Source of the DNA: Bordetella parapertussis
Lineage (GTDB): Bacteria; Pseudomonadota; Gammaproteobacteria; Burkholderiales; SG8-41
DNA length: 58,761 nt
NCBI GenBank assembly: GCA_945862135.1
Contig: CAMAYE010000002.1
Coordinates: forward strand, 1-58,761
Direction: 5' to 3'
Below are positions 50,413 through 58,102 of the stretch, in pieces. A model generated the notes under the pieces. That model saw only the letters and a program-made list of their open reading frames with translations. It was not told the DNA's origin and ran no database searches. The translations under genes were made by a program, and so were the position numbers. Numbering within the stretch: the first letter of the stretch is position 1; every line of letters begins with the position of its first letter.

Positions 50413-51549
50413 TCAGTCTTTCCAGTCTGGGTATAACGCTGCGCGCGTAATCAGCGCTTTTTGCAGCGCGGCTTCGACGCTGTGGTCGAGTACGGTGTAG
50501 TGGCCCATCTTGCGGCCGTCGCGCGCTTCATGTTTGCCATAGAGATGCAGCTTGGCATCGGGCAAGTTCAGCACGCGGTCCCATTGCGGCGTACCCTGCT
50601 GCCAGGCATCGCCGAGCAGATTGACCATCACCACCGGCGACAGGAGCTTGGTGTCGCCCAGCGGCAAGCCACAGAGTGTGCGCACCTGCTGTTCGTATTG
50701 CGAGGTCACGCAGGCGTCGATGGTGTAGTGGCCGCTGTTGTGCGGACGCGGCGCCATTTCATTGACCAGCAGTTCGCCGGATTCGGTGACAAAAAATTCC
50801 ACGGCGAGCACGCCGCAGTAATTCAGTTTGTCGGCAGTCCGCAGCGCCCACTCTTCGGCCTGTTTTGCCAGTTCGGGCTTGACCCGTGCCGGTACGATGC
50901 TGATATCAAGGATGCCGTTGCGATGGCGGTTCTCCGACACCGGAAAACTGCGGCCGATGCCGTCAGCGCCGCGCGCGACCACTGCGGAAATTTCGCATTT
51001 GAGCGCAATACGCTGTTCGAGTACGCAGGATTCGTTACCCAGTTCCTTGAAAGCCTTGCGCGCTTCTTCGACATTGGCGACACGAATCTGGCCTTTGCCG
51101 TCGTATCCGAAACGCGCGCGTTTGAGGATGCCCGGAAACAGATGCGCCGGCGCCTGCGCGGCATCGGAATCACATTCAATGACCGCGTATGGGGCAACGC
51201 CGAGATTGCACGAGCGGAAAAAGGCTTTTTCGCGGATGCGGTCCTGTGCCACGGCCACCGCATCACCGGCGGGACGCACCGTGCAGTGACTGGCCAGCCA
51301 GCGCAGGCTTTCGGCGGGGACGTTTTCGAATTCGGTGGTGACCGCAACGCAACTGTCTGAGAGTTGCTGAAGCGCTTCGCGATCCTGATACGCTGCTTTG
51401 AGGTGTACATCGGCCACCGCGCCCGCGGGACTCAGCGGATCGGGGTCGAGCACGGTGACGCGGTAACCCATGCTGTGCGCGGCGAGCGTGAACATGCGAC
51501 CGAGCTGGCCGCCGCCGAGCATGCCGAGCATGGCGTCGGGGAAAATCAT
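50413..51549 (-). CDS. purK: N5-carboxyaminoimidazole ribonucleotide synthase
   Basis: A 378-residue ATP-grasp enzyme. [20 protein letters not shown] is the N-terminal nucleotide-binding loop, [10 protein letters not shown] the grasp strand, and [18 protein letters not shown] the C-terminal signature of PurK. It uses ATP and bicarbonate to convert AIR to N5-CAIR, which PurE then rearranges. It is separated from purE by a 188-nt gap that is mostly a repeat element, where the two genes are usually adjacent. Confidence 0.95.
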   Translation of the reverse strand: MIFPDAMLGMLGGGQLGRMFTLAAHSMGYRVTVLDPDPLSPAGAVADVHLKAAYQDREALQQLSDSCVAVTTEFENVPAESLRWLASHCTVRPAGDAVAVAQDRIREKAFFRSCNLGVAPYAVIECDSDAAQAPAHLFPGILKRARFGYDGKGQIRVANVEEARKAFKELGNESCVLEQRIALKCEISAVVARGADGIGRSFPVSENRHRNGILDISIVPARVKPELAKQAEEWALRTADKLNYCGVLAVEFFVTESGELLVNEMAPRPHNSGHYTIDACVTSQYEQQVRTLCGLPLGDTKLLSPVVMVNLLGDAWQQGTPQWDRVLNLPDAKLHLYGKHEARDGRKMGHYTVLDHSVEAALQKALITRAALYPDWKD

Positions 51550-51587
51550 GAGGAAAAGGCCAAGGTCATGACGAAAAGACCAAGGCA

Positions 51588-51728
51588 GCCACAGAGGTCA
51601 CAGAGAACACAGAGAAAATCCCGGGTGGATCCGGATCTGTGGCAAGCCGCATTGTCTACTGAGAGACACGCAATGAGATTTTCCGGAAAACTCTCTGTGC
51701 CCTCTGTGACCTCTGTGGCTAAAAGGTT
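51588..51728. repeat. CACAGAG-type inverted repeat element, copy 2 (in purE-purK gap)
   Basis: Left arm 51588-51619 (GCCACAGAGGTCACAGAGAACACAG... in shorter units) and right arm 51690-51720 (CTCTCTGTGCCCTCTGTG... ending CCTCTGTGGCT), followed by AAAAGGTTTT. The outer end AAAAGGTTTT reads as AAAACCTTTT on the other strand, the same as the start of copy 3. It lies between purE and purK. Confidence 0.87.
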
Positions 51729-51737
51729 TTAAGCCCT

Positions 51738-52232
51738 TCATTTTTTCACCGGCAGTTTCATCGCACGCACCGAAGCCGTCTGCTTCTTGCGGAAGGCGGC
51801 GAGTTTTTTTGCGAGCCTGGCGTCATTGCGCGCCAGTGTCGCCACGGCAAACAGTCCGGCGTTGGCCGCGCCGGCTTCTCCGACAGCGAAGGTGGCGACA
51901 GGAATGCCTTTGGGCATCTGCACGATGGACAGCAATGAATCGAGGCCCTGCAGCGCGCGCGAAGTGACCGGAACGCCGAGCACGGGAACAATGGTTTTTG
52001 CGGCGAGCATGCCCGGCAGGTGTGCGGAGCCACCGGCGCCGGCGATGATGCATTGCAGGCCGCGCGCTTCGGCTTGTTCAGCATAGCTGTAGAGCAGATC
52101 GGGGGTGCGGTGCGCGGACACCACCTTGGCTTCGCAGGGCACGCCGAACTGCTGCACCATGTTGACGGCATGCTGCATCACATCCCAGTCGCTCTGACTG
52201 CCCATGACGATGCCGACCAGCGGTTTTTTCAC
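51738..52232 (-). CDS. purE: N5-carboxyaminoimidazole ribonucleotide mutase
   Basis: GTG 52232 is preceded by AAGGGG (7 nt); the in-frame TTG at 52247 is less likely. The 164-residue protein has the catalytic GSQSDW loop (11-16) and AHRTP with H41, both invariant in PurE class I, then [16 protein letters not shown]. It rearranges N5-CAIR to CAIR. It is the first of purE, purK, purC, dcd on the minus strand, but a repeat with hairpin potential lies before purK. Confidence 0.95.
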   Translation of the reverse strand: MKKPLVGIVMGSQSDWDVMQHAVNMVQQFGVPCEAKVVSAHRTPDLLYSYAEQAEARGLQCIIAGAGGSAHLPGMLAAKTIVPVLGVPVTSRALQGLDSLLSIVQMPKGIPVATFAVGEAGAANAGLFAVATLARNDARLAKKLAAFRKKQTASVRAMKLPVKK

Positions 52233-52258
52233 TGCATGCCCCTTCAATCCCGGTCATT

Positions 52259-52284
52259 CAGAAAATGGAGAAATCCATTTTCTG
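52259..52284. repeat. Perfect hairpin upstream of purE
   Basis: CAGAAAATGGA (52259-52269), loop GAAA, TCCATTTTCTG (52274-52284): an 11-bp perfect stem. It lies 27 nt upstream of the purE start on the minus strand. It could be a regulatory hairpin in the purE leader or part of the repeat cluster beside it. Confidence 0.55.
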
Positions 52285-52291
52285 CAGTTGA

Positions 52292-52365
52292 CTCCCTGCT
52301 CCCGGCGGGAGAAGGGCCGGGGATGAGGGAGGAGCGCGACCGACAATGATCGAATGATCGCGCTC
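52292..52365. repeat. Intergenic repeat cluster (CTCCCGGCGGGAG type) plus inverted repeat
   Basis: 52292-52332 contains CTCCCTGCTCCCGGCGGGAG followed by AAGGGCCGGGGATGAGGGAGG, matching a GGGAG/GAGGG-type repeat common between genes in many beta- and gammaproteobacteria. GAGCGCGA (52332-52339) and TCGCGCTC (52358-52365) form a further inverted repeat. The 52233-52526 gap holds these and no gene. Confidence 0.65.
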
Positions 52366-52526
52366 TGACAAAGCGATATTTTACAGTACGGACACACGGC
52401 CACGTGTGCAGGAAAGGGCTGCTAGAATCGCCCGACCCGCGCAACAAGGCAACACTCATCAGCCGGTCCCCAGCGGTCACCCTGCTGAACCCTGCAGCGG
52501 CGGCCCTACCCGAGGAGAAACACCCG

Positions 52527-53495
52527 ATGATCAAGTCTTTTCAATGCGCGCGCATCGTCGCCTGCACGCTGGCCTTGGCTGCTGGCAGCGCTGCTGCAGC
52601 CTTTCCCGACAAACCGATCCGTATGGTGGTCATTTCCGCGCCCGGCGGCACGACCGACATCATGTCGCGCCTTCTGGCGCAGGCTATGGGCGAAGGCCTC
52701 GGCCATCAAGTCGTGATCGACAACCGCCCGGGTGGTGGCGGCCTGATTTCGGCGGAAATTGTCGCCGGCGCTGTGCCTGACGGTCACACCATTCTGTATA
52801 CGCACACCAGCTTTTCGGTGATGCCCAGCCTGCACAAGAAGCTGCCGTACGACACCGTGAAAAGCTTTGAGCGCGTCAGTCTGTTCGCGCTGTTCCCCGG
52901 CGTGCTGCTGGTCAATAACAGCCTGCCGGTCAAGAACGTGCAGGAGCTGATCGCTTACGCCAAGGCGCGGCCGGGCAAGGTCAATTACGCTGCGGGTACC
53001 ACCGGCGCCACCGCCCATCTTTCGGGCGAGCTGCTGAAATCAATGGCCAAGATCGATATCGTGCACGTGCCCTATAAAGGTACGGGGGCGCAGCTCACTT
53101 CAATCGTTGCCGGAGAAACGCAGTTCACCTTTGCGTCAGTGCCGGCCGCATTACCCTTCGTAAAGGGGGGGCGTGCCCGCGCGATTGCCGTCGGTTCATC
53201 GAAACGTTCGGCGGCACTGCCTGATATTCCGACCGTCGCTGAATCCGGTCTGCCCGGCTTTGATGTCAACGCCTGGAATGGCGTGATGGTACCGCGCGGC
53301 ACTCCGGCTACCGTCATCGACCGCCTGGGAAAGGAAATGAGGCGCGTCACTACGCTGGCTGACATGAAGGACCGCGCCGCCGCACAGGGCGCCGAACTCT
53401 CATGGACGACACCGCAGGAATTCACCACCTATCTGAATGGACAGATCGCCAAATGGGGCAAACTGGTGCGCGAATCGGGTATGCACAATAATTAA
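52527..53495 (+). CDS. Bug-type tripartite tricarboxylate binding protein
   Basis: ATG 52527 follows GAGGAGAA. The 322-residue protein has a signal peptide ending near SAAAA. Blocks are FPDKPIRMVVISAPGGTTD, VVIDNRPGGGGLISAEI, VPDGHTILYTHTSF, and VPYKGTGAQLTSIVAGE. The N-lobe VVISAPGGTTD differs from the more usual VPFAAGG form. It begins a plus-strand series with SDR, MmgE/PrpD, SMP-30-like and acyl-CoA dehydrogenase genes. Confidence 0.93.
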   Translation: MIKSFQCARIVACTLALAAGSAAAAFPDKPIRMVVISAPGGTTDIMSRLLAQAMGEGLGHQVVIDNRPGGGGLISAEIVAGAVPDGHTILYTHTSFSVMPSLHKKLPYDTVKSFERVSLFALFPGVLLVNNSLPVKNVQELIAYAKARPGKVNYAAGTTGATAHLSGELLKSMAKIDIVHVPYKGTGAQLTSIVAGETQFTFASVPAALPFVKGGRARAIAVGSSKRSAALPDIPTVAESGLPGFDVNAWNGVMVPRGTPATVIDRLGKEMRRVTTLADMKDRAAAQGAELSWTTPQEFTTYLNGQIAKWGKLVRESGMHNN

Positions 53496-53528
53496 TGACC
53501 ATTAACTAGTTGAAATTAAAGGATATTT

Positions 53529-54305
53529 ATGGAATATGAGATCGGCATGCGGCCCGGCGATGAACTCGCCGGCAAAGTCGCACTGGTGACCGGCGGCGCG
53601 CGCAATATCGGCCGCGCCATTTCCCGCGCACTCGCGGCAGGCGGCGCGTCGGTGATGATCAATGCCAACACCTCGCGCGAAGCCGGCGAGGAAACGGTGG
53701 CGATGATCAAAAAGGCCGGCGGCAAAGCCGCACTGTGCATGGGCGACGTCACCGACCCGAAAGCGGTCCAGCATCTGGTGGATGAAACCATCAAGCAGTT
53801 CGGCCGCATCGACATGGTGGTCAGCAACGCGGCGATCCGCGCCGAGACACCGTTCGAAAAAATTTCATTCACTGAATGGAAGCGCGTGATCTCGACCGTG
53901 CTCGACGGCGCTTTCCTCTCTTCGCAGGCGGCGCTGCCGCATCTGATCAAGGCCGGCGGCGGCACGCTGATCTATACCGGTGGCATGACCGGCCACAAGG
54001 GCGCGCTGCACCGTTCGCACGTGGTCGCGGCCAAGGGCGGCCTCGCGGCAATGACCAAGGCAGTGGCTCACGACCTCGCTGAATACAACATTACGGTGAA
54101 CTGTGTGGTGCCGGGCCCGATCGACACCGTGCGCGGCCTGCCCGGTGCGCCAGAGCGCCCGGATCATCGCAAGACGCTGCCGCTGATCGGCCGACGCGGT
54201 CAGCCCCAGGAAATCGCGGCGATGGTGCGCATGCTGTGCGGACCCGACGCGCGTTATATCACCGGTCAATCCATCCACGTCAACGGCGGAGTACTGATGC
54301 CATGA
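53529..54305 (+). CDS. SDR family protein lacking catalytic Ser and Tyr
   Basis: A 258-residue Rossmann-fold protein with TGGARNIGRA (21-30) and the NAA motif (100-102). In a normal SDR the active site has Ser and Y-x3-K. Here G152 is in the Ser place and V165 in the Tyr place (HRSHVVAAKGG), while K169 remains. So it keeps the NAD(P) fold but probably not dehydrogenase chemistry, or uses a different site. It is coupled to the MmgE/PrpD gene by a 4-nt overlap (ATGA) and follows a Bug gene. Confidence 0.88.
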   Translation: MEYEIGMRPGDELAGKVALVTGGARNIGRAISRALAAGGASVMINANTSREAGEETVAMIKKAGGKAALCMGDVTDPKAVQHLVDETIKQFGRIDMVVSNAAIRAETPFEKISFTEWKRVISTVLDGAFLSSQAALPHLIKAGGGTLIYTGGMTGHKGALHRSHVVAAKGGLAAMTKAVAHDLAEYNITVNCVVPGPIDTVRGLPGAPERPDHRKTLPLIGRRGQPQEIAAMVRMLCGPDARYITGQSIHVNGGVLMP

Positions 54306-55708
54306 GCAAGAAATCAAAAACCAATTCCAAAACAACCGTGTCTCCGCTGATGAAGACACTGGCCACGTATATGGCCAATGCCGCGAAAAAGCCGCTGCCG
54401 AAACACGTTGCGGAAAAAACCAAACATCACGTGCTCGACACCATCGCCGCGATGGTTTCCGGTTCGCGCCTGCTGCCGGGCACCAAGGCGATTGCCTATG
54501 CAAAAACCCTGGGCGGTGCGCCGCAGTCGTTGGTGATCGGCTCGAAAGTCGTCACCAATGCTGAACAGGCTGCACACATCAACGGCATGCTCGCGCACGC
54601 TGACGAGACCGACGATTCACATGCGGCATCGCTGTCGCACCCGGGCTGTGCCATCGTGCCGGCGGCGCTGGCGATGGGCGAACGCGAAAAATCCAATGGC
54701 ACGCAGCTCCTGCGCGCCGTGGCACTCGGTTACGACCTCTGTGCCCGCCTCAATCTGTCGCTGCATCCCTATGATTTCCGTCAGGCCGGCCACTCGACGC
54801 ACAGCTTCGGCCCGGGCTTCGGCGCCGCTGCTGCGGCATCGCTGCTGGCAGGGCTGGATTACAACGGCATGCGTCATGCGCTTTCGTACACCGCGCAACA
54901 GTGTTCGGGCATTTCGTGCTGGATGCGCGATGAAGAACACATCGAAAAGGCCTTCGACTTCGGCGGCATGCCGGCACGCAACGGTACCGCTGCGGCTTCG
55001 ATGGTCGCTTCGGGTTTCACTGCGGTGGAAGACGTGTTCTCCGGCGAGCGCAATTTCTACGTCGCCTACGACGAGACCCGCCGCATCGGCCTCAAGCCGC
55101 AACCGCAGCGCCTGATCAAGGATCTCGGCAAGGTCTACGAGATCATGAACACCAACATCAAGCGCTGGTCGGTCGGCTCGCCGATCCAGGCGCCGCTCGA
55201 CGGTCTGCTCGAACTGATCCGTGAACACGGGATCAAGGCAGCCGATGTCGAGAAGCTGATGATCCGTGTCGCACACCAGGCCGCCAACACCACCGACAAC
55301 CGCAACATGCCCGACATCTGCATGCAGCATATGTGCGCGGTGATGCTGATCGACGGCATCGTCACCTTCAAGTCCTCGCACGACGAGAAGCGCATGAACG
55401 ACAAGAAGGTGCTCGATCTGCGCAAACGCATCACGCTGCTCGGCGACGATGCACTGACCGCGGCGCTGCCGTCACGCCAGGGCATCCTCGAACTGAAACT
55501 GAAAAGCGGAAAAACCCTGCATAAACACGTCAAGGCGGTGCTCGGCACGGCGCAGAACCCGATGACCCGCGCCCAGGTCGACGAGAAGTGTTATCACCTG
55601 ATGGCGCCGATTCTCGGCGCTACCCGCGCGCGCAAACTTTGCGATGCGGTGTGGAACATCGAAAAAGTCGGCAACATCACCAAGCTGCGCAATCTGCTCA
55701 CGGCGTAA
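54302..55708 (+). CDS. MmgE/PrpD family protein
   Basis: From ATG 54302 (overlapping the SDR stop), 468 residues. An earlier in-frame start at 54236 lies inside the SDR gene. The pattern HHVLDTIAAMVSGSRLLPG, then ADETDDSHAASLSHPGCAIVPAALAMGE and HSTHSFGPGFGAAAAASLLAGL, is typical of the MmgE/PrpD family, which includes 2-methylcitrate dehydratase and cis-aconitate decarboxylase. It may dehydrate or decarboxylate a tricarboxylate-like acid brought in by the Bug-linked system. Substrate not known. Confidence 0.9.
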   Translation: MSKKSKTNSKTTVSPLMKTLATYMANAAKKPLPKHVAEKTKHHVLDTIAAMVSGSRLLPGTKAIAYAKTLGGAPQSLVIGSKVVTNAEQAAHINGMLAHADETDDSHAASLSHPGCAIVPAALAMGEREKSNGTQLLRAVALGYDLCARLNLSLHPYDFRQAGHSTHSFGPGFGAAAAASLLAGLDYNGMRHALSYTAQQCSGISCWMRDEEHIEKAFDFGGMPARNGTAAASMVASGFTAVEDVFSGERNFYVAYDETRRIGLKPQPQRLIKDLGKVYEIMNTNIKRWSVGSPIQAPLDGLLELIREHGIKAADVEKLMIRVAHQAANTTDNRNMPDICMQHMCAVMLIDGIVTFKSSHDEKRMNDKKVLDLRKRITLLGDDALTAALPSRQGILELKLKSGKTLHKHVKAVLGTAQNPMTRAQVDEKCYHLMAPILGATRARKLCDAVWNIEKVGNITKLRNLLTA

Positions 55709-55721
55709 GCAAGCAGAAGTT

Positions 55722-55754
55722 CCGTTCACTCTGAGCCTGTCGAAGGGTGAACGG
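55722..55754. repeat. Intergenic repeat, CCGTTCAC...GTGAACGG type
   Basis: Arms CCGTTCAC (55722-55729) and GTGAACGG (55747-55754), with a TGAGCCTGTCGAA core. It matches the widespread short repeat of the form GTTCGACAGGCTCA...GAACGG seen in many proteobacterial genomes. It lies between MmgE/PrpD and the lactonase-like gene and may act as a hairpin. Confidence 0.7.
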
Positions 55755-55775
55755 CCTTAGCGTAAAGGGATAGTC

Positions 55776-56678
55776 ATGGCGTGGACATTCGAGCTGCTGA
55801 AAAAGCCGGACGGGCTGCCGATTACCGAAGGTCCGGTGTGGGATGGCGAGTACATTTATTTCACCCACATCCACGCCAACACGATCTTCCGCTGCGATCC
55901 AAAGACCAATGCCATCACGCCATGGCGCACCGGACTGGACCGCGTCAACGGCCTCGCCTTCGATGCCGAAGGCCGGCTGTTCGGCTGCTGCCAGGGCGGG
56001 CGCAGTGTGATGCGTTTTGATGCCGACGGCAAAAACGTGGTGATTGCCGACAAGTTTGAAGGCAAGCGCCTGAATACGCCGAACGATCTCGCAATTGATC
56101 GCAAGGGCCGCATCTGGTTCACCAATCCGTGGAACGACGGCAACATCGACAAGACGGAGAAGCAGGAACTGGAAGACCGCTCGGTTTACCGTCTTGATCC
56201 GCAGAAGGACGGCACGTATTCGATCACCCGTGTAGTGTTCGATACCACGCAGCCCAATGGCATCCTGGTGTCGCAGGACCAGAGCACGCTGTATGTCGCG
56301 GAAAGCAGCTTCACCGCGGGCATCGCGCGCGAGTTGCGTGCCTATCCGATCCGCGATGACGGCAGTCTCGGCCCGTACAAGACGCTGTTCACCTGGGGCG
56401 AGGATTACCGCGACATCCATCGCGGCATCGACGGGATGACGCTGGATATGGAAGGCAACATCGTCGCCACTGCAGGCTGGGAAGTCGCCGGCGCGGGCCC
56501 GATGATTTACGTGTTTTCACCGACCGGCCGCGTACTCGAAACGCATCCGGTACCAGCGATCCGTCCGACCAACTGCTGTTTCGGCGGTCCGGACATGACC
56601 ACCCTGTTTGTCACGACCACGCAGGGGCACTTCTTCCGCGCAGAAACAGATCGCGCGGGCTGGGCGATGTATCCCTGA
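55776..56678 (+). CDS. SMP-30/gluconolactonase/LRE-like beta-propeller protein
   Basis: A 300-residue six-bladed propeller protein. Blocks are ITEGPVWDGEYIYFTHIHANTIF (metal-ligand Glu region near 18), NTPNDLAIDRKGRIWFTNP (Asn ligand region), and the final DMTLDMEGNIVATAGWEV and GPDMTTLFVTTTQGH. SMP-30-like enzymes hydrolyse lactones with a divalent metal. A lactonase would suit a sugar-acid or hydroxy-acid route served by the Bug, SDR and PrpD genes upstream. No signal peptide, so it is cytoplasmic. Confidence 0.87.
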   Translation: MAWTFELLKKPDGLPITEGPVWDGEYIYFTHIHANTIFRCDPKTNAITPWRTGLDRVNGLAFDAEGRLFGCCQGGRSVMRFDADGKNVVIADKFEGKRLNTPNDLAIDRKGRIWFTNPWNDGNIDKTEKQELEDRSVYRLDPQKDGTYSITRVVFDTTQPNGILVSQDQSTLYVAESSFTAGIARELRAYPIRDDGSLGPYKTLFTWGEDYRDIHRGIDGMTLDMEGNIVATAGWEVAGAGPMIYVFSPTGRVLETHPVPAIRPTNCCFGGPDMTTLFVTTTQGHFFRAETDRAGWAMYP

Positions 56679-56812
56679 GTCTGGGCAGCAAAAGCCGTGC
56701 AAGCGGTTTCATAATTATTGCAATAATCCATGATACGGATTCTGTCCGATGTACTGACTCACAGTGCGTCGGGCGGTAAAATCGGTGTTTCCCCAACCTG
56801 CGATTTCAGATC

Positions 56813-57967
56813 ATGGATTTCCACTTTACCCCCGAACAGGAACAGTTCCGCGACGCCGTGCGCGGTTTTGCCGACCGCCATCTGCGTGACGGCGCGCTGA
56901 AGCGCGCACATCAGGAAGAACACCCGTGGGATGTCGCCAAGCTGATGGCTGAACAGGGTCTGATGGGCATCACGATGAAGGAAGAAGACGGCGGCCAGGG
57001 CGGCTCACTGATGGACGCCATCATCGCCATCGAAACCATCGCATCAGTTTGCCCGCGCAGCGCCGACGTAATCCAGGCCGGCAACTTCGGCCCGGTGCGC
57101 GTTCTCGCCGAGTACGGCAGCAAGGACCAGAAAAAGCGTTATCTCGACAAGATTCTCGCCGGTGAATCAGTAATCACCGTCGGCATGACCGAGCCGGAAG
57201 CGGGCTCTGCGGTGACTGACCTGAAAACCTCGGCCACGCCCGACGGCGAGGGTTACCGCATCAACGGTGTGAAAGTGTTCCAGACGCACGCGTCGTACGC
57301 TGACGTAATGCTGACCTACGTGCGTTTCGGTCCCGGCGTCGGCGGCATCGGTTCGGTGCTGATTCCGCGCGATGCCGAAGGATTCAAACAAGGCGCGCCG
57401 TCGAAGTTCCTCAACGGTGAAGAGTGGGTTCAGACCTATCTCGACAACGTCTATGTCGGCCCCGAAAACGTCATGCTGAAAGAAGGCGGCTTCAAGAAGC
57501 AGATCGCCGGCTTCAACGTCGAACGCATCGGCAACACGGCGCGTTCGCTGGCCTTCGGCCGCTATGCCTACAACATCGCCCGCGAATGGGCGCTGCAGCG
57601 CAAGCAGTTCGGTCGCCTGTTGTGCGAATTCCAGGGCCTGCAGTGGAAATTCGCCGACATGAAAATGAAGCTCGATGCCGGCCAGCTGCTGCTATACCGG
57701 GCTGCAGTGAACGCCGACAACGGCATTCCCTCGGCGGATGACACCGCGATCGCCAAGGCCTTCTGCAATCAGGCCGGCTTCGACATCTGCAATGAAGCGA
57801 TGCAGATCATGGGCGGGATGGGTTACACCGATGAGTCGCTGGTCGAGTACTGCTTCCGCAAATGCCGCGGCTGGATGATTGCCGGCGGCTCGATCGAGAT
57901 TCTTAAGAACCGCATTGCCGAAGGCATTTTCGAACGTTCGTTCTCGCAACGTCCGCCGAAAAGCTAA
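56813..57967 (+). CDS. Acyl-CoA dehydrogenase family protein without the usual C-terminal Glu
   Basis: A 384-residue acyl-CoA dehydrogenase fold: FTPEQEQFRDAVRGFADRHL, then VGMTEPEAGSAVTDLKTSATPDGE (FAD/substrate segment), and QRKQFGRLLCEFQGLQWKFADM. The C-terminal segment that usually reads YEGTSEI (catalytic Glu) is IAGGSIEIL with GGS at 358-360, so the base must be elsewhere, as in the isovaleryl-CoA type, or is absent. It is about 130 nt after the lactonase-like gene. The substrate is not readable. Confidence 0.87.
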   Translation: MDFHFTPEQEQFRDAVRGFADRHLRDGALKRAHQEEHPWDVAKLMAEQGLMGITMKEEDGGQGGSLMDAIIAIETIASVCPRSADVIQAGNFGPVRVLAEYGSKDQKKRYLDKILAGESVITVGMTEPEAGSAVTDLKTSATPDGEGYRINGVKVFQTHASYADVMLTYVRFGPGVGGIGSVLIPRDAEGFKQGAPSKFLNGEEWVQTYLDNVYVGPENVMLKEGGFKKQIAGFNVERIGNTARSLAFGRYAYNIAREWALQRKQFGRLLCEFQGLQWKFADMKMKLDAGQLLLYRAAVNADNGIPSADDTAIAKAFCNQAGFDICNEAMQIMGGMGYTDESLVEYCFRKCRGWMIAGGSIEILKNRIAEGIFERSFSQRPPKS

Positions 57968-57969
57968 AA

Positions 57970-58080
57970 CCTTTTAGCCACAGAGGTCACAGAGAGCACA
58001 GAGAACTTCAAAAAACAAAAGGCCTGAACAGCGCTTGCGCTTATCGGGTTTTCTCTGCGCCCACTGTGACCTCTGTGGCA
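57970..58080. repeat. CACAGAG-type inverted repeat element, copy 3
   Basis: Left arm 57970-58006 (CCTTTTAGCCACAGAGG, then CACAGAGAGCACAGAG) and right arm 58050-58080 (TTCTCTGCGCCCACTGTGACCTCTGTGGC in shorter units). The left end shares AAAACCTTTTAGCCACAGAGG with the far end of copy 2. It starts directly after the acyl-CoA dehydrogenase stop. Confidence 0.85.
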
Positions 58081-58102
58081 AACGCTTTTGACCTTGAATG
58101 CC

